57,460 nucleotides of DNA from CAZLMW01 sp964560875 (GCA_964560875.1 CAZLMW010000045.1:1-57460), one strand, 5' to 3'. Positions 44,640 to 53,443 are shown, numbered from the stretch's first letter. The notes: generated by a model from the sequence alone, not told the origin. Made by a program: numbers and translations.

Positions 44640-45956
44640 TCAGGAAAGGCCGAGCAGCACGGCGATCTCAAAATGGGGCGTGTGCACGAAAGTGTCGATC
44701 AACCTGGCATCGATCAGGTTGTAGCCCGCTTTTTGCAGCCGTTTGAGGTCGCGACCGAGGGTATCGAAGGCGCATGAGACGTAGAGAATCCGGGCTGGCT
44801 GCCACGACGCGGCGAGATCGACGAGCTCGGGCGCGCCGGGTCGACCGGGATCGAGCAGCCAGAGCTCAGCCGGCCCTGGGCGACGGGCGAGATCGGCGGC
44901 CAAACCGGACTCGATGGTGAGATCGGTGCCCTTGGTGGCCGCTGAATCGGTCGAGAATGTCTTGCGTGCCCGCGCGACGGCGCGTTCGTCCCGTTCCACC
45001 GTTTGGGCGCTCGCCACGTGGCCGCACAGCCTGCTGGTCAGGTTCCCCGAGCCGCTGAAGAACTCCTGGGCGGTCTGGATCTCGGGACATAGGGCGAGGA
45101 GCTCGTCGACTGCGGTCAGGATCGCCTTGTTCGCGTCGGAACCCGCCTGGCAGAAGCCGTCACCCGAACACCAGATCGGCTGATCCGGCGCGCTCTCTGC
45201 CAACGAAACAACATCTCTGCCGATATGTTGGCGAGACTTGCCGAAGTGCAGCGTCAAACCGACCAACCCGAGGCGTGCCAGGAGTTTATTCGGATCGGTC
45301 CACGCCGGGGCGCTCGCGCCTTGTCGGGGCTTGGCGTGGATGACGGCGACGACACCTTCGCGTCCTCCGACCGCCGCGATCTCGGCCCGGTGCACGTGGC
45401 TGTCGAGCCAGGCGCGGATCGGCTCGAGGACAGCTTCAAGGGGCTCGACGAGGACGGGACAGCTGCTCGTCGGGACCAATCGGTGGCTGCGTTGACCGTG
45501 GAAGCCGACCGCGAGTTTGCCGCCGATCGGTCGCAGGTGGGCGCGCACCCGGCGACGCCAGCGTTTGGACGGAAGATCGCCGAGCCAGGGCGCCGTTTGG
45601 GCCAGGTCACCGAGCGCCCGCCGCGCGAGTTGGCGTTTTTCATCCCGCTGCGCGGCGATATCGACGTGTTGCCAGGTGCATCCCCCGCAGGCGTCGGCGA
45701 CAGCGCAGAAAGGTTGCACGCGCCGCTGTCCGGACGTGAGCACTTCGACGATCTCGCCCCGCGCGACGCCAGCGCGACGACCGGTCAGTCGCACAGACAC
45801 GCGATCGCCGGGCGCGCCGCCGCTGACGAAAACCCGCTCGCCCGAATCGAGGCGCACCACCCCATCGCCGCGACCTCCGAGGCCGACAACGAGGGCGTCC
45901 TGCACCGGCTCGGACCGACCGCGTTCACGCTTCACTTGACGGCGTTTGGTGCCCAT
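44640..45956 (-). CDS. TrmA/RumA-family (uracil-C5)-methyltransferase
   Basis: A 438-residue SAM-dependent RNA m5U methyltransferase-like protein. An N-terminal TRAM-type OB domain (~10-75) is followed by iron-sulfur ligand Cys in CAVADACGGCTW and a later SSCP, as in RumA. The methyltransferase domain has CSGDGFCQAGSD, FFSGSGNLTSRL (motif I), a LLDPGRPGAPELVDL segment where the family usually has DPPRxGA, the nucleophile Cys in ILYVSCAFDTLGRDL, and HTPHFEIAVLLGL at the end with the catalytic Glu. All key residues are present, but the DPPR and SCNP motifs are altered, so the exact target base (23S rRNA or tRNA) is uncertain. ATG 45956 avoids overlap with the divergent lipoprotein at 45990. Confidence 0.85.
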   Translation of the reverse strand: MGTKRRQVKRERGRSEPVQDALVVGLGGRGDGVVRLDSGERVFVSGGAPGDRVSVRLTGRRAGVARGEIVEVLTSGQRRVQPFCAVADACGGCTWQHVDIAAQRDEKRQLARRALGDLAQTAPWLGDLPSKRWRRRVRAHLRPIGGKLAVGFHGQRSHRLVPTSSCPVLVEPLEAVLEPIRAWLDSHVHRAEIAAVGGREGVVAVIHAKPRQGASAPAWTDPNKLLARLGLVGLTLHFGKSRQHIGRDVVSLAESAPDQPIWCSGDGFCQAGSDANKAILTAVDELLALCPEIQTAQEFFSGSGNLTSRLCGHVASAQTVERDERAVARARKTFSTDSAATKGTDLTIESGLAADLARRPGPAELWLLDPGRPGAPELVDLAASWQPARILYVSCAFDTLGRDLKRLQKAGYNLIDARLIDTFVHTPHFEIAVLLGLS

Positions 45957-45989
45957 CTCTACCTTGCGCCGACTTGTGGAGAGCCCGAC

Positions 45990-47255
45990 ATGCACCCTCG
46001 ACCCGTTTTCGATCCCCACGCGTCCGGTCTGCCGCGGCGCGCGCGTTCGTTCCTCATGTTCGTGGCCATCGTCGCGTGTTCCGGCGCCTTTGTCGCGTGC
46101 GGAGGCGCTGGCGGCGGCGGCGGGTACACGGCTGGATTGCCGTGTGCGAAGGACGGCACCTGCCCGGCCGGCAAGCAGTGCGTGAACAACTACTGCGTCA
46201 CGCCCCAAGACACATCCACATCATCGGGGGGAACATCAAGCGGCGGAACATCAAGCGGCGGAACATCAAGCGGCGGAACATCAAGCGGCGGAACATCAAG
46301 CGGCGCGGACGCCGGCTCGTCCAGCGGCGCAACATCAAGCGGCGGAACGACAAGCGGCGGAACGTCGAGCGGCGGAACGTCGAGCGGCGCAACAAGCTCG
46401 GGCGGAACATCGAGCGGCGCGGATGCTGGTTCGTCCAGCGGCGCAACAAGCTCGGGCGGAACGACGAGCGGCGGAACAAGCTCGGGCGGAACATCAAGCG
46501 GCGCGGATGCCGGTTCGTCCAGCGGCGCAACAAGCTCGGGCGGCACCAGCTCGGGCGGTCCGGTCAAGGTTGCCGAGCTGCAAAAGGGCGCTGCGAGCAA
46601 GGTCTGCGCCAGCAAGAAGGGCGAGACCAAGGTGCTGACCGGCGTGACGTTCGAGGACCTCGTGGCCACGCAGACGCCGTTCAAGGTCGGCAAGAACTCG
46701 CTGTTTCATGCCCGACCCAAGGGGGCACCCACGGTCGGTGGCGACTGGCAGGGCGTGAAGGTCTTCGTGCTCGGCACGCCCCCCGCCCTCACGGCCGGCG
46801 ATGTCGTCGAGATCAAGGGCGACGCCGTCGAGTACTACTGCGAGACCGAGATCAAGGCCAAGGCGGCGGATATCAAGACCGTCTCCAAGAACAGCCCGCC
46901 CGCGCCCTACGAGGTCGTGACCAAGTCGATCACCTTTGACGGCGAGGCCAGCGAGGCGTTCGAGGGCGTGCTCGTCAAGCTGATCAACGTCAAGGTCACG
47001 CAGCCGAACACGCTGGGCACCGACGGCAAGACCCACGGCGGCTTCTCTGTCGCGAGCCAGACCGACCTGAAGTCGCAGGTTCACGTCGACCTCGCGAGCG
47101 TCTCCCAGTACACGCAGAAGAGCACCCAGACCGGCGATCTCGTGACGACATTCACGACCGGGCAGGTGTTTAGCAGCGTCATTGGCCACCTCAACTACTC
47201 GTTTGGCGAGTACGTGCTGATCCCGCGGGGCGATACCGACCTCGTGGTCCAGTGA
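45990..47255 (+). CDS. OB-fold lipoprotein with Ser-Gly-Thr spacer
   Basis: A 421-residue lipoprotein. GGAG precedes ATG 45990 by 8-9 nt. The signal ends AFVACGG and a short Cys module follows (PCAKDGTCPAGKQCVNNYC, ~52-70). Residues ~77-190 are a Thr-Ser-Ser-Gly-Gly repeat spacer encoded by a 15-bp tandem repeat, broken by SSGADAGSSSGA blocks. The C-terminal ~230 residues are beta-rich: GVTFEDLVATQTPFKVG, GDVVEIKGDAVEYYCETEIK, FEGVLVKLINVKVTQ and FSSVIGHLNYSFGEYVLIPR. This is the pattern of the OB-fold domains that accompany extracellular nucleases and lamin-tail proteins, but no nuclease domain is present. Its stop overlaps the start of a DNA methyltransferase (GTGA). Confidence 0.78.
   Translation: MHPRPVFDPHASGLPRRARSFLMFVAIVACSGAFVACGGAGGGGGYTAGLPCAKDGTCPAGKQCVNNYCVTPQDTSTSSGGTSSGGTSSGGTSSGGTSSGGTSSGADAGSSSGATSSGGTTSGGTSSGGTSSGATSSGGTSSGADAGSSSGATSSGGTTSGGTSSGGTSSGADAGSSSGATSSGGTSSGGPVKVAELQKGAASKVCASKKGETKVLTGVTFEDLVATQTPFKVGKNSLFHARPKGAPTVGGDWQGVKVFVLGTPPALTAGDVVEIKGDAVEYYCETEIKAKAADIKTVSKNSPPAPYEVVTKSITFDGEASEAFEGVLVKLINVKVTQPNTLGTDGKTHGGFSVASQTDLKSQVHVDLASVSQYTQKSTQTGDLVTTFTTGQVFSSVIGHLNYSFGEYVLIPRGDTDLVVQ
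46218..46559 (+). repeat. 15-bp tandem repeat array encoding (TSSGG)n
   Basis: 342 bp, about 23 units of ACATCAAGCGGCGGA and variants, encoding Thr-Ser-Ser-Gly-Gly with interspersed SSGADAGSSSGA blocks that give a higher-order period. It is in frame throughout, so unit gain or loss would alter only spacer length. Confidence 0.95.
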
Positions 47256-48553
47256 ACCGCCGCGTCGCGCTCACCTGGCCCGGCCGCGCCACCCAATCAC
47301 CGCCGGTTGCAAAGCGAGCCTCTCGCCCGGTGCTGCGTTTTGATCGCGCTGATGCCTCCCGTGGCAATGCGCGATTGTTGTGCGGAGACGCGCTCGCGAA
47401 CCTCGACCGATTGGCCACCGAGGGCGAGCGCTTTCACCTGATCTATATCGACCCGCCCTTTGGCAGCGAAGCCGCGTACGCCCGCCGCCGCAAGCTGCGC
47501 GAGGGCACCGACACGGCCGACATTCGCCTGCCCGCATACGGCGATATCGATGGCGGAGACGTGGCGGGCTACCTCGACGCGCTCTACCCGGTGCTCTGCC
47601 GCGCCCACGAGCTGCTTCATGACGACGGCTCGCTGTACCTGCACATCGATCACCGCCGCGGGCCCCACCTGCGCCTTCTCCTTGACGAGATCTTCGGCGC
47701 CGATGCGCTGCTCAACGAGCTGGTCTGGGCCTATGCCCTTGGCGGTTCATCGCGCACGCGGTTTCAGCGCAAACACGACACGATCCACTTCTACGCCAAG
47801 AACCCGGGCCGCCATTACTTCGACGCCCCCCGGGAAGAGGCGACGTCGTCGATGCTGGCTGGCAAACCCAAGCAGGCGACCGACACCTGGGTCACCGCCG
47901 ACCGCGACGACGCCACGACGATCGACCGCGACTGGCCCGACGAGCTGCTGCGCAAGACGATGAGCAACCGCGACCCCGAGCGAACCGGCTACGGCACGCA
48001 AAAACCCTTTGCCGTCATCGGCCGCATCGTGACCGCGTCGTGTCCGCCCGGCGGCCGCGTGCTCGACCCGATGTGCGGTTCGGGCACCCTCGGCGTCGCC
48101 GCGGTTCGGCTGGGTCGTGACGCCGTCGTCTCCGACCGTGGACAGGCGGCGGTCGACGTCGCCCGGGCGCGTTTTCTCAACGCTGGAGCTGGGTTGACGG
48201 TCGAAGCCGTGGATGACGGGCCTGTGCCTTCATCCTGGTCGGGCCAGGAGTCCCCGGTGCTGATCGCCGACGGCCACGCGGTGCTCAACGAAGCTGCCCT
48301 GCGCGAATTCATCGCGAAGAAAGCCGCCGATGGGATGGACACGAAGCTGGCTGCGTTGCTCGAAAAGGCGCCTCACCGCGTCATCGGAGCGTGGGGTGTC
48401 GGGCGCCGCCGAAGCGATGGCGGTGTCGCGATCCAGGCGTGGTCGGACCAGGCTCATCGACGCGAACCCGCGCCCGTACAAACCGCGTTGCCAGCGAGCG
48501 GCGTGGATGCGTGGTGGATGGTCGACGTTTTCGCCAACGCATACGTCGGTTGA
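47252..48553 (+). CDS. Orphan N6-adenine-type DNA methyltransferase
   Basis: A 433-residue site-specific DNA methyltransferase of the beta (N6A/N4C) class. Catalytic motif IV is FHLIYIDPPFGSE (~residue 66). The motif VIII/TRD region is DGSLYLHIDHRRGPHL onward, and motif X/I is GYGTQKPFAVIGRI followed by GGRVLDPMCGSGTLGVAAVR (~268-287), with SAM-binding DPMCGSG. DPPF fits N6-adenine methylation, but N4-cytosine is not excluded. The C-terminal ~120 residues are an extra domain I do not recognise. No restriction endonuclease is adjacent, so it is an orphan that may act in regulation. The GTG start overlaps the TGA of the preceding lipoprotein (GTGA) and the gene converges on an M23 peptidase gene. 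Confidence 0.85.
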   Translation: MNRRVALTWPGRATQSPPVAKRASRPVLRFDRADASRGNARLLCGDALANLDRLATEGERFHLIYIDPPFGSEAAYARRRKLREGTDTADIRLPAYGDIDGGDVAGYLDALYPVLCRAHELLHDDGSLYLHIDHRRGPHLRLLLDEIFGADALLNELVWAYALGGSSRTRFQRKHDTIHFYAKNPGRHYFDAPREEATSSMLAGKPKQATDTWVTADRDDATTIDRDWPDELLRKTMSNRDPERTGYGTQKPFAVIGRIVTASCPPGGRVLDPMCGSGTLGVAAVRLGRDAVVSDRGQAAVDVARARFLNAGAGLTVEAVDDGPVPSSWSGQESPVLIADGHAVLNEAALREFIAKKAADGMDTKLAALLEKAPHRVIGAWGVGRRRSDGGVAIQAWSDQAHRREPAPVQTALPASGVDAWWMVDVFANAYVG

Positions 48554-48574
48554 AAGGCGACCCGACAGACCGGA

Positions 48575-50026
48575 TCACGCGTCGCCGCTGCCGCCGTCGT
48601 CGAGCGCGCGAAGCAGCTTCATCAACTCAGCTGCATGTTCGGCAAAGCGCTTCTTGTCGCGCGCAGCCACGCCGATCCCGGGGATCCCATGGGTCTGGAC
48701 CGGGTCGATGTAGTTGCCGTTCTTGATCATGCCGTAGTGCAGGTGAGGCGCTGTCGAGCGACCTGATGTGCCCACATAGCCGAGCACCTGGCCCTTCTTG
48801 ATCGCAGCGCCAACCCGCGTGCGCCGGGCGAATCGCGACAGGTGCATGTACTCGCTCTGATAGCCGAAGAGGTGCTTGATGCGGACGTGTCGGCCCGCGG
48901 CGCCACCGCTCTTGACCTTGATGACCTTGCCGTCAGCGGCGGCCTTGATTGGGGTCCCGGTCGCGGCCGCGAAGTCGGTGCCGTTGTGCATCTTGCGCAC
49001 GCCCAGGATCGGATGCAGGCGCATGCCGAAGCTGGAGGTGTGACGTCCGCCGGACACCGGTTCGCGCAGGAACATGGGCTCGAGGGCGCTGCCGCTCGCC
49101 GCGAACCAATCGGCGCGTCCGCGGCCGTCGTCGAAGTAGATACCTGTGAGTTTTCGGCGCTGGCCGCGATACGAAATGGCGAGCAGGCGTTCGTAGCGGA
49201 CGCGTTCACCGGCGGCGACGAGCTCATCGAAGACGACCCGGATCTCGTCGCCAGCGCGGACATCGGAACGAAGCGACATGCGGCGACCGAGCGCGACGCT
49301 GATGAGCGAGGCGAGCCCGGGTCCATGGCCGCAGCGGCTGAGCGAGCGCGACAGAGAAGCGCCGATTCCGCAGCGCAAAGCCCGCCGCATCAAGCTGCCG
49401 GGGACACCACCTTCTTTGGCGACGTATTCATGGCGGTCCGCTTTGGTCCGGCGGACAACGGTGACGCCGGCGCGACGACGTCGCGGGGCGACGACCAAGC
49501 TGATGAGGCCCTCTGCGTCCATTGGCGACGGGCTTTCGAAGCGCGCGAAGAGGCGCTGGCCGACCTGCAACCGGCGCGGTTTACGCAGCGTGGAGTACGC
49601 CTTGACGACCCGTGCGGCGGTCGGCCCGTGGATAAACAGGCGACCGAGGGCGGCGGTGAGCGTTTCACCGGGCTGGATGGTCACGAGGCGTTCGGTCGGC
49701 ACGGCGATGGGCGCGAGAGGCACCTTCTTTACCTGGGCGGCGGTGACCTCGACGCGTTTGGGGGCCGGGCCGAGCGCGGGGTCGGCGGCGGCGGCGGTAG
49801 CGACGGCCTTGGCGCGCGCGGCTTCCTGTTCAGCTCGCTGCGCCCGGTCGCGATCGTCCTGCAAGACGCCGAGACGGGCGGCCTCGGTCATCGGCTCCGG
49901 ATCGGGGCGGTCGCCGAGCCACCAGAGCAAGTTTCCACCCGCGATGACGGCGACGACCACGACGGCGCCAACGGATGTCCACGCCCCGCGTCCGGATTCT
50001 TCACCTGTCAGGCTGCGCATGGCCAT
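48575..50026 (-). CDS. M23-family metallopeptidase (cell-wall hydrolase)
   Basis: A 483-residue membrane-anchored peptidoglycan endopeptidase of the LytM/M23 family. A membrane segment lies at residues ~17-37 (TSVGAVVVVAVIAGGNLLWW). Residues ~105-165 contain a LysM-like stretch (LVTIQPGETLTAALGRLFI). A middle domain (~170-330) is shared with MepM-like proteins. The catalytic domain has GMRLHPILGVRKMHNGTDFA (first zinc His and Asp) and APHLHYGMIKNG (HxH), so both zinc motifs are intact and it should be active. ATG 50026 is preferred, with ATG 50020 and GTG 50059 possible. It likely cleaves stem-peptide crosslinks during growth or division. Confidence 0.9.
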   Translation of the reverse strand: MAMRSLTGEESGRGAWTSVGAVVVVAVIAGGNLLWWLGDRPDPEPMTEAARLGVLQDDRDRAQRAEQEAARAKAVATAAAADPALGPAPKRVEVTAAQVKKVPLAPIAVPTERLVTIQPGETLTAALGRLFIHGPTAARVVKAYSTLRKPRRLQVGQRLFARFESPSPMDAEGLISLVVAPRRRRAGVTVVRRTKADRHEYVAKEGGVPGSLMRRALRCGIGASLSRSLSRCGHGPGLASLISVALGRRMSLRSDVRAGDEIRVVFDELVAAGERVRYERLLAISYRGQRRKLTGIYFDDGRGRADWFAASGSALEPMFLREPVSGGRHTSSFGMRLHPILGVRKMHNGTDFAAATGTPIKAAADGKVIKVKSGGAAGRHVRIKHLFGYQSEYMHLSRFARRTRVGAAIKKGQVLGYVGTSGRSTAPHLHYGMIKNGNYIDPVQTHGIPGIGVAARDKKRFAEHAAELMKLLRALDDGGSGDA

Positions 50027-50093
50027 GTCGTTTGGGGTCCCTCGAGTCGCTGTAAGCACGCATCGCAGATGAGGGATCCGCTGTCAACGACCC

Positions 50094-50121
50094 TTGCAAG
50101 AGGCAGGCGGATGCGTATACT
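50094..50121 (+). promoter_or_regulatory. Sigma-70-type promoter for small membrane protein and perhaps korAB
   Basis: TTGCAA at 50094-50099, a 16-nt spacer and TATACT at 50116-50121. The predicted start near 50128 leaves about 64 nt before the ATG at 50192. Confidence 0.6.
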
Positions 50122-50191
50122 CCGCGCCCTCGCGCGAGGCCTATTCGCGTGACAGCACTCAATCGGGGCCCATCCCCCGGAGAACGACGAC

Positions 50192-50410
50192 ATGGACGAC
50201 ATCTTCATGCGCGAGCTGGCGATCTTCGCCGCCGTCCTCGTGGTCTTCGTGGGCACCATCCCGATGATGATCCGCGGCCACCACGCCGAACCCGTCGAAG
50301 CAGCCCACGAAGCGGCTTCCCGCACAGCAGAAGGCGATGTCAGCTCCGCCCGCGGCAAGAGCAAGCGCCGTCGGGCTCGCGAGCGCGACGCCAAGAAGAA
50401 AAAGGCCTAG
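50192..50410 (+). CDS. Small single-pass membrane protein
   Basis: A 72-residue protein with one N-terminal membrane helix (AIFAAVLVVFVGTIPMMI, ~10-27) and a hydrophilic, strongly basic tail (GKSKRRRARERDAKKKKA). CGGAG precedes the ATG by 9 nt and a good promoter lies about 70 nt upstream. The positive-inside rule puts the Lys/Arg tail in the cytoplasm. It lies 105 nt upstream of korA on the same strand and may be cotranscribed. No family is recognised; a membrane tether or small regulator is possible. Confidence 0.7.
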   Translation: MDDIFMRELAIFAAVLVVFVGTIPMMIRGHHAEPVEAAHEAASRTAEGDVSSARGKSKRRRARERDAKKKKA

Positions 50411-50515
50411 TCGGCCACCTCCAACGGCCGGCAGGTCGCAACAGCGTCCGACCGGTCACCCTCCCACCCGCGCCGCTTCCTCTCCTTCCTCGCGGCGCCC
50501 TACATCGGTAACGCC

Positions 50516-52366
50516 ATGCAAAACAAGGCGACCCAGCAGCTCGACTCTGTCGTCGTGCGATTCGCTGGTGACTCCGGCGACGGCATGCAGCTGACCGGCG
50601 GTCAGTTCATGATGGCTTCCGTCATCGCCGGCAACGACATCGCAACGTTCCCCGACTACCCCGCGGAGATCCGCGCCCCGGCCGGCACGCTCGCCGGTGT
50701 CTCCGGGTTTCAGCTGCACTTTGCGGCCAACGAGATCTTCACGCCCGGTGACGCGGTCGACGTCCTCGTCGCAATGAACCCCGCTGCGCTGGCCAAGAAC
50801 CTCGGTTCGCTCAAGGAAGGCGGCGCGCTGATCGTCAACGAGTCGTCCTTTTCGAAGAAGGGCCTGAAGATGGCTGGCTTCGAGACCAGCCCGCTCGAAA
50901 ACGACTCGCTCGACGACTACCAGCTGTACAAAGTCGACCTCGCGCGGCTCACCCAGGACGCCCTTGCTGAGCACGGTCTGAGCGCCAAAGAAGTGGCCCG
51001 CTGCAAGAACTTCCTGGCCCTCGGCCTGATGTGCTGGCTCTACGAGCGGCCCGTTGACACCGTCGTCGAAGAGGTCACAGCGCGCTTTGGCAGCAAGCCC
51101 AAGTACCTCGAGGCCAACCTCGCGGCGTTCAAGGCCGGCTACAATTACGGCGAAAACAGCGAGCAGTTCCTGGTTCGCTACCAGGTGCCGGCGGTTCCCG
51201 ACATCACGGCGGGAACGTACCGCAACATCACGGGCAACGAGGCGATCGCCATCGGCCTTGTCGCGGCGGCCCAAAAGGCTGGCCGGCAGCTGTTTTACGG
51301 CAGCTACCCGATCACGCCTGCTTCGGACGTCCTGCACTACCTGTCGGGCTACAAGCACTTCGGCGTGCGAACCTTCCAGGCCGAAGACGAGATCGCTGCT
51401 GTCTGCGCCACCCTCGGCGCGGCCTATGCCAACGCGCTCGCTGTTACGGGCACCTCGGGCCCCGGTCTGGCGTTGAAGGCCGAAGCCGTCGGCCTCGGTG
51501 TGATGACCGAGCTGCCGATGGTGATCGTCAACGTGCAACGCGGCGGGCCGTCCACCGGTCTGCCCACCAAGACCGAACAGGCGGACCTGCTGCAGTCGGT
51601 TTACGGCCGCAACGGCGAGTCTCCCACCGCGGTTATCGCCGCGCGCTCTCCCGGTGACGCATTCTACGCCGCGTACGAAGCCGCCCGCATCGCGATCAAG
51701 CACATGATGCCCGTCATCGTCTTGAGCGACGGCTCGATCGCCAACGGTGCCGAGCCGTGGCGCGTGCCCAACGTCGATGACCTCAAAGCGTTCGAGTCGA
51801 CCGAGCTCGATACCGCCGAAGGACTCGGTGAAGAAGGCTTCCAGCCCTACACGCGCAACGAAAACCTCGCGCGCCCGTGGGCGAAGGTCGGCACGCCGGG
51901 ACTCGAACACCGCCTCGGCGGCATCGAGAAGTGGGATATCACCGGTCACATCAGCTATGACCCCGACAACCACCACCACATGACCATGCTCCGGCAGGAC
52001 AAGGTCGACCGCGTGACGGGCTCGATGGCCCCGCTCGACGTGATCGGTGACAAGAGCGGCGACGTTCTCGTGGTTTCGTGGGGCTCAACCTACGGCACGT
52101 GCCTCACCGCGGTCCGCCAACTGCAGCGTGAAGGCAAGAGCGTATCGATGGTTTCTCTGCGGTGGATCAACCCGCTGCCAGCCGACCTCGACGCGATCTG
52201 CAATAGCTTCTCGACCGTGCTCGTGCCGGAGATCAACAACGGCCAGCTGCTCAAGCTCATGCGCGAGCAGTTCTCCTTCAACGGCCGCGGCTACAACCGC
52301 ATCGCCGGTCAGCCCCTGCAGGTCAGCGCCGTGCGCGACGCGATCGTCGACTGCCTGTCCAGCTGA
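50516..52366 (+). CDS. korA: 2-oxoacid:ferredoxin oxidoreductase, fused gamma/alpha subunit
   Basis: A 616-residue subunit of the thiamine-diphosphate-dependent 2-oxoacid:ferredoxin oxidoreductase, most likely acting on 2-oxoglutarate and making succinyl-CoA, CO2 and reduced ferredoxin. Residues ~1-200 are the gamma domain (VVRFAGDSGDGMQLTGGQF, FPDYPAEIRAPAGTLAG). Residues ~225-616 are the alpha domain (GNEAIAIGLVAAAQKAGRQL, YGSYPITPASDVLHYL, GTSGPGLALKAEAVGLGVMT, QRGGPSTGLPTKTEQADLL). The YPITP and GGPSTGLPTK motifs are diagnostic. The KorA name rests on close similarity of motifs and the KorB neighbour; other 2-oxoacids are possible. ATG start without a visible Shine-Dalgarno. Confidence 0.92.
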   Translation: MQNKATQQLDSVVVRFAGDSGDGMQLTGGQFMMASVIAGNDIATFPDYPAEIRAPAGTLAGVSGFQLHFAANEIFTPGDAVDVLVAMNPAALAKNLGSLKEGGALIVNESSFSKKGLKMAGFETSPLENDSLDDYQLYKVDLARLTQDALAEHGLSAKEVARCKNFLALGLMCWLYERPVDTVVEEVTARFGSKPKYLEANLAAFKAGYNYGENSEQFLVRYQVPAVPDITAGTYRNITGNEAIAIGLVAAAQKAGRQLFYGSYPITPASDVLHYLSGYKHFGVRTFQAEDEIAAVCATLGAAYANALAVTGTSGPGLALKAEAVGLGVMTELPMVIVNVQRGGPSTGLPTKTEQADLLQSVYGRNGESPTAVIAARSPGDAFYAAYEAARIAIKHMMPVIVLSDGSIANGAEPWRVPNVDDLKAFESTELDTAEGLGEEGFQPYTRNENLARPWAKVGTPGLEHRLGGIEKWDITGHISYDPDNHHHMTMLRQDKVDRVTGSMAPLDVIGDKSGDVLVVSWGSTYGTCLTAVRQLQREGKSVSMVSLRWINPLPADLDAICNSFSTVLVPEINNGQLLKLMREQFSFNGRGYNRIAGQPLQVSAVRDAIVDCLSS

Positions 52367-52423
52367 GCCACCCAAACACCGCAGCGGCGTCCACCGCCGC
52401 AAACCAAAGCCACAGGAACCAAA

Positions 52424-53443
52424 ATGAACGCTCCCGTGCCACGCAAGTTCAAAGCCAAGGAATTCGCCAGCGACCAGGATGTCCGCTGGTGTCCCGGTTG
52501 CGGCGACTACGCGATTCTCGCCGGTGTGCAGCGCGCCCTCGCCAAGCAGGGTGTCACCTCTGAGAACATCGCTTTCATCAGCGGTATCGGGTGCTCGTCG
52601 CGCTTCCCCTACTACATGTCGACCTACGGCTTTCACACGATCCACGGCCGCGCGCCCGCGATCGCGACCGGCTTCAAGGTCGTCGCCCCGCACATGCAGG
52701 TGTGGGTTGTGACCGGCGACGGTGACGCGCTGTCGATCGGCGGCAACCACTTCATCCACGCGCTGCGCCGCAACGTGGACCTGAAGATCCTGCTGTTCAA
52801 CAACCGCATCTACGGGCTGACCAAGGGCCAGTACTCGCCGACGTCCGAGATCGGCAAGAAGACCAAGAGCAGCCCGCTCGGTTCGATCGACAACCCGTTC
52901 AACCCGATGAGCGTTGCGATCGGTGCCGAAGCGACGTTCCTCGCGCGTACCATCGACGTGGACGCCAAGGTCATGCAGCCGGTCCTCGCCGCTGCGGCTG
53001 GCCACGGTGGCGCCGCGTTCATCGAGATCCTGCAAAACTGCAACATCTTCAACGATGGCGCGTGGGAAGACATCGCCGCCAAGCAGGTCCGCGCCGAAAA
53101 GACGATCCTTTTGCAGCACGGCCAGCCGATGGTGTTTGGCGCCCAGCGCGACAAGGGCATCCGCATCCGCGGTGTGACCCCCGAGGTCGTGACGATCGGC
53201 GAGGACGGCATCACCGAGGCCGATCTCTGGGTCCACGACGAGAAGGACGAAGACTCGACTCGCGCGTTCCTGCTGTCGCGCATGAACGGTCCGGCGTTCC
53301 CAGTGCCCGTTGGCGTGCTTCGCGCCGTCGAACGACCGATCTACGATCGCGCCGTCAACGCGCAGGTCGCCCAGGCCGAAGCCGCCAAGCCCGCGGACCT
53401 GCAGACCCTGCTCAACGGGCGCAAGAGCTGGACCGTCGGCTAA
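52424..53443 (+). CDS. korB: 2-oxoacid:ferredoxin oxidoreductase, beta subunit
   Basis: A 339-residue thiamine-diphosphate-binding beta subunit that forms the active enzyme with the upstream korA product. The N-terminal WCPGCGDYAILAGVQRAL carries two of the [4Fe-4S] Cys, and GIGCSSRFPYYMSTYGFHTI supplies another; a further Cys lies in EILQNCNIF. The ThDP-Mg site reads VVTGDGDALSIGGNHFIHAL followed by ILLFNNRIYGLTKGQYSPTS. Length and motifs match KorB-type subunits, and no separate ferredoxin-domain subunit is encoded nearby. AGGA lies 6-7 nt before the ATG. It is 57 nt downstream of korA and is followed by a tandem repeat and a terminator. Confidence 0.93.
   Translation: MNAPVPRKFKAKEFASDQDVRWCPGCGDYAILAGVQRALAKQGVTSENIAFISGIGCSSRFPYYMSTYGFHTIHGRAPAIATGFKVVAPHMQVWVVTGDGDALSIGGNHFIHALRRNVDLKILLFNNRIYGLTKGQYSPTSEIGKKTKSSPLGSIDNPFNPMSVAIGAEATFLARTIDVDAKVMQPVLAAAAGHGGAAFIEILQNCNIFNDGAWEDIAAKQVRAEKTILLQHGQPMVFGAQRDKGIRIRGVTPEVVTIGEDGITEADLWVHDEKDEDSTRAFLLSRMNGPAFPVPVGVLRAVERPIYDRAVNAQVAQAEAAKPADLQTLLNGRKSWTVG

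Noticed and set aside
46218..46559. CRISPR-like regular repeats
   Set aside because: Units are contiguous 15-mers with no spacers and lie in frame inside a gene; no cas gene is nearby.
46190..46693. Minus frame encoding (PPLDV)n repeats
   Set aside because: Antisense reading of the (TSSGG)n array.
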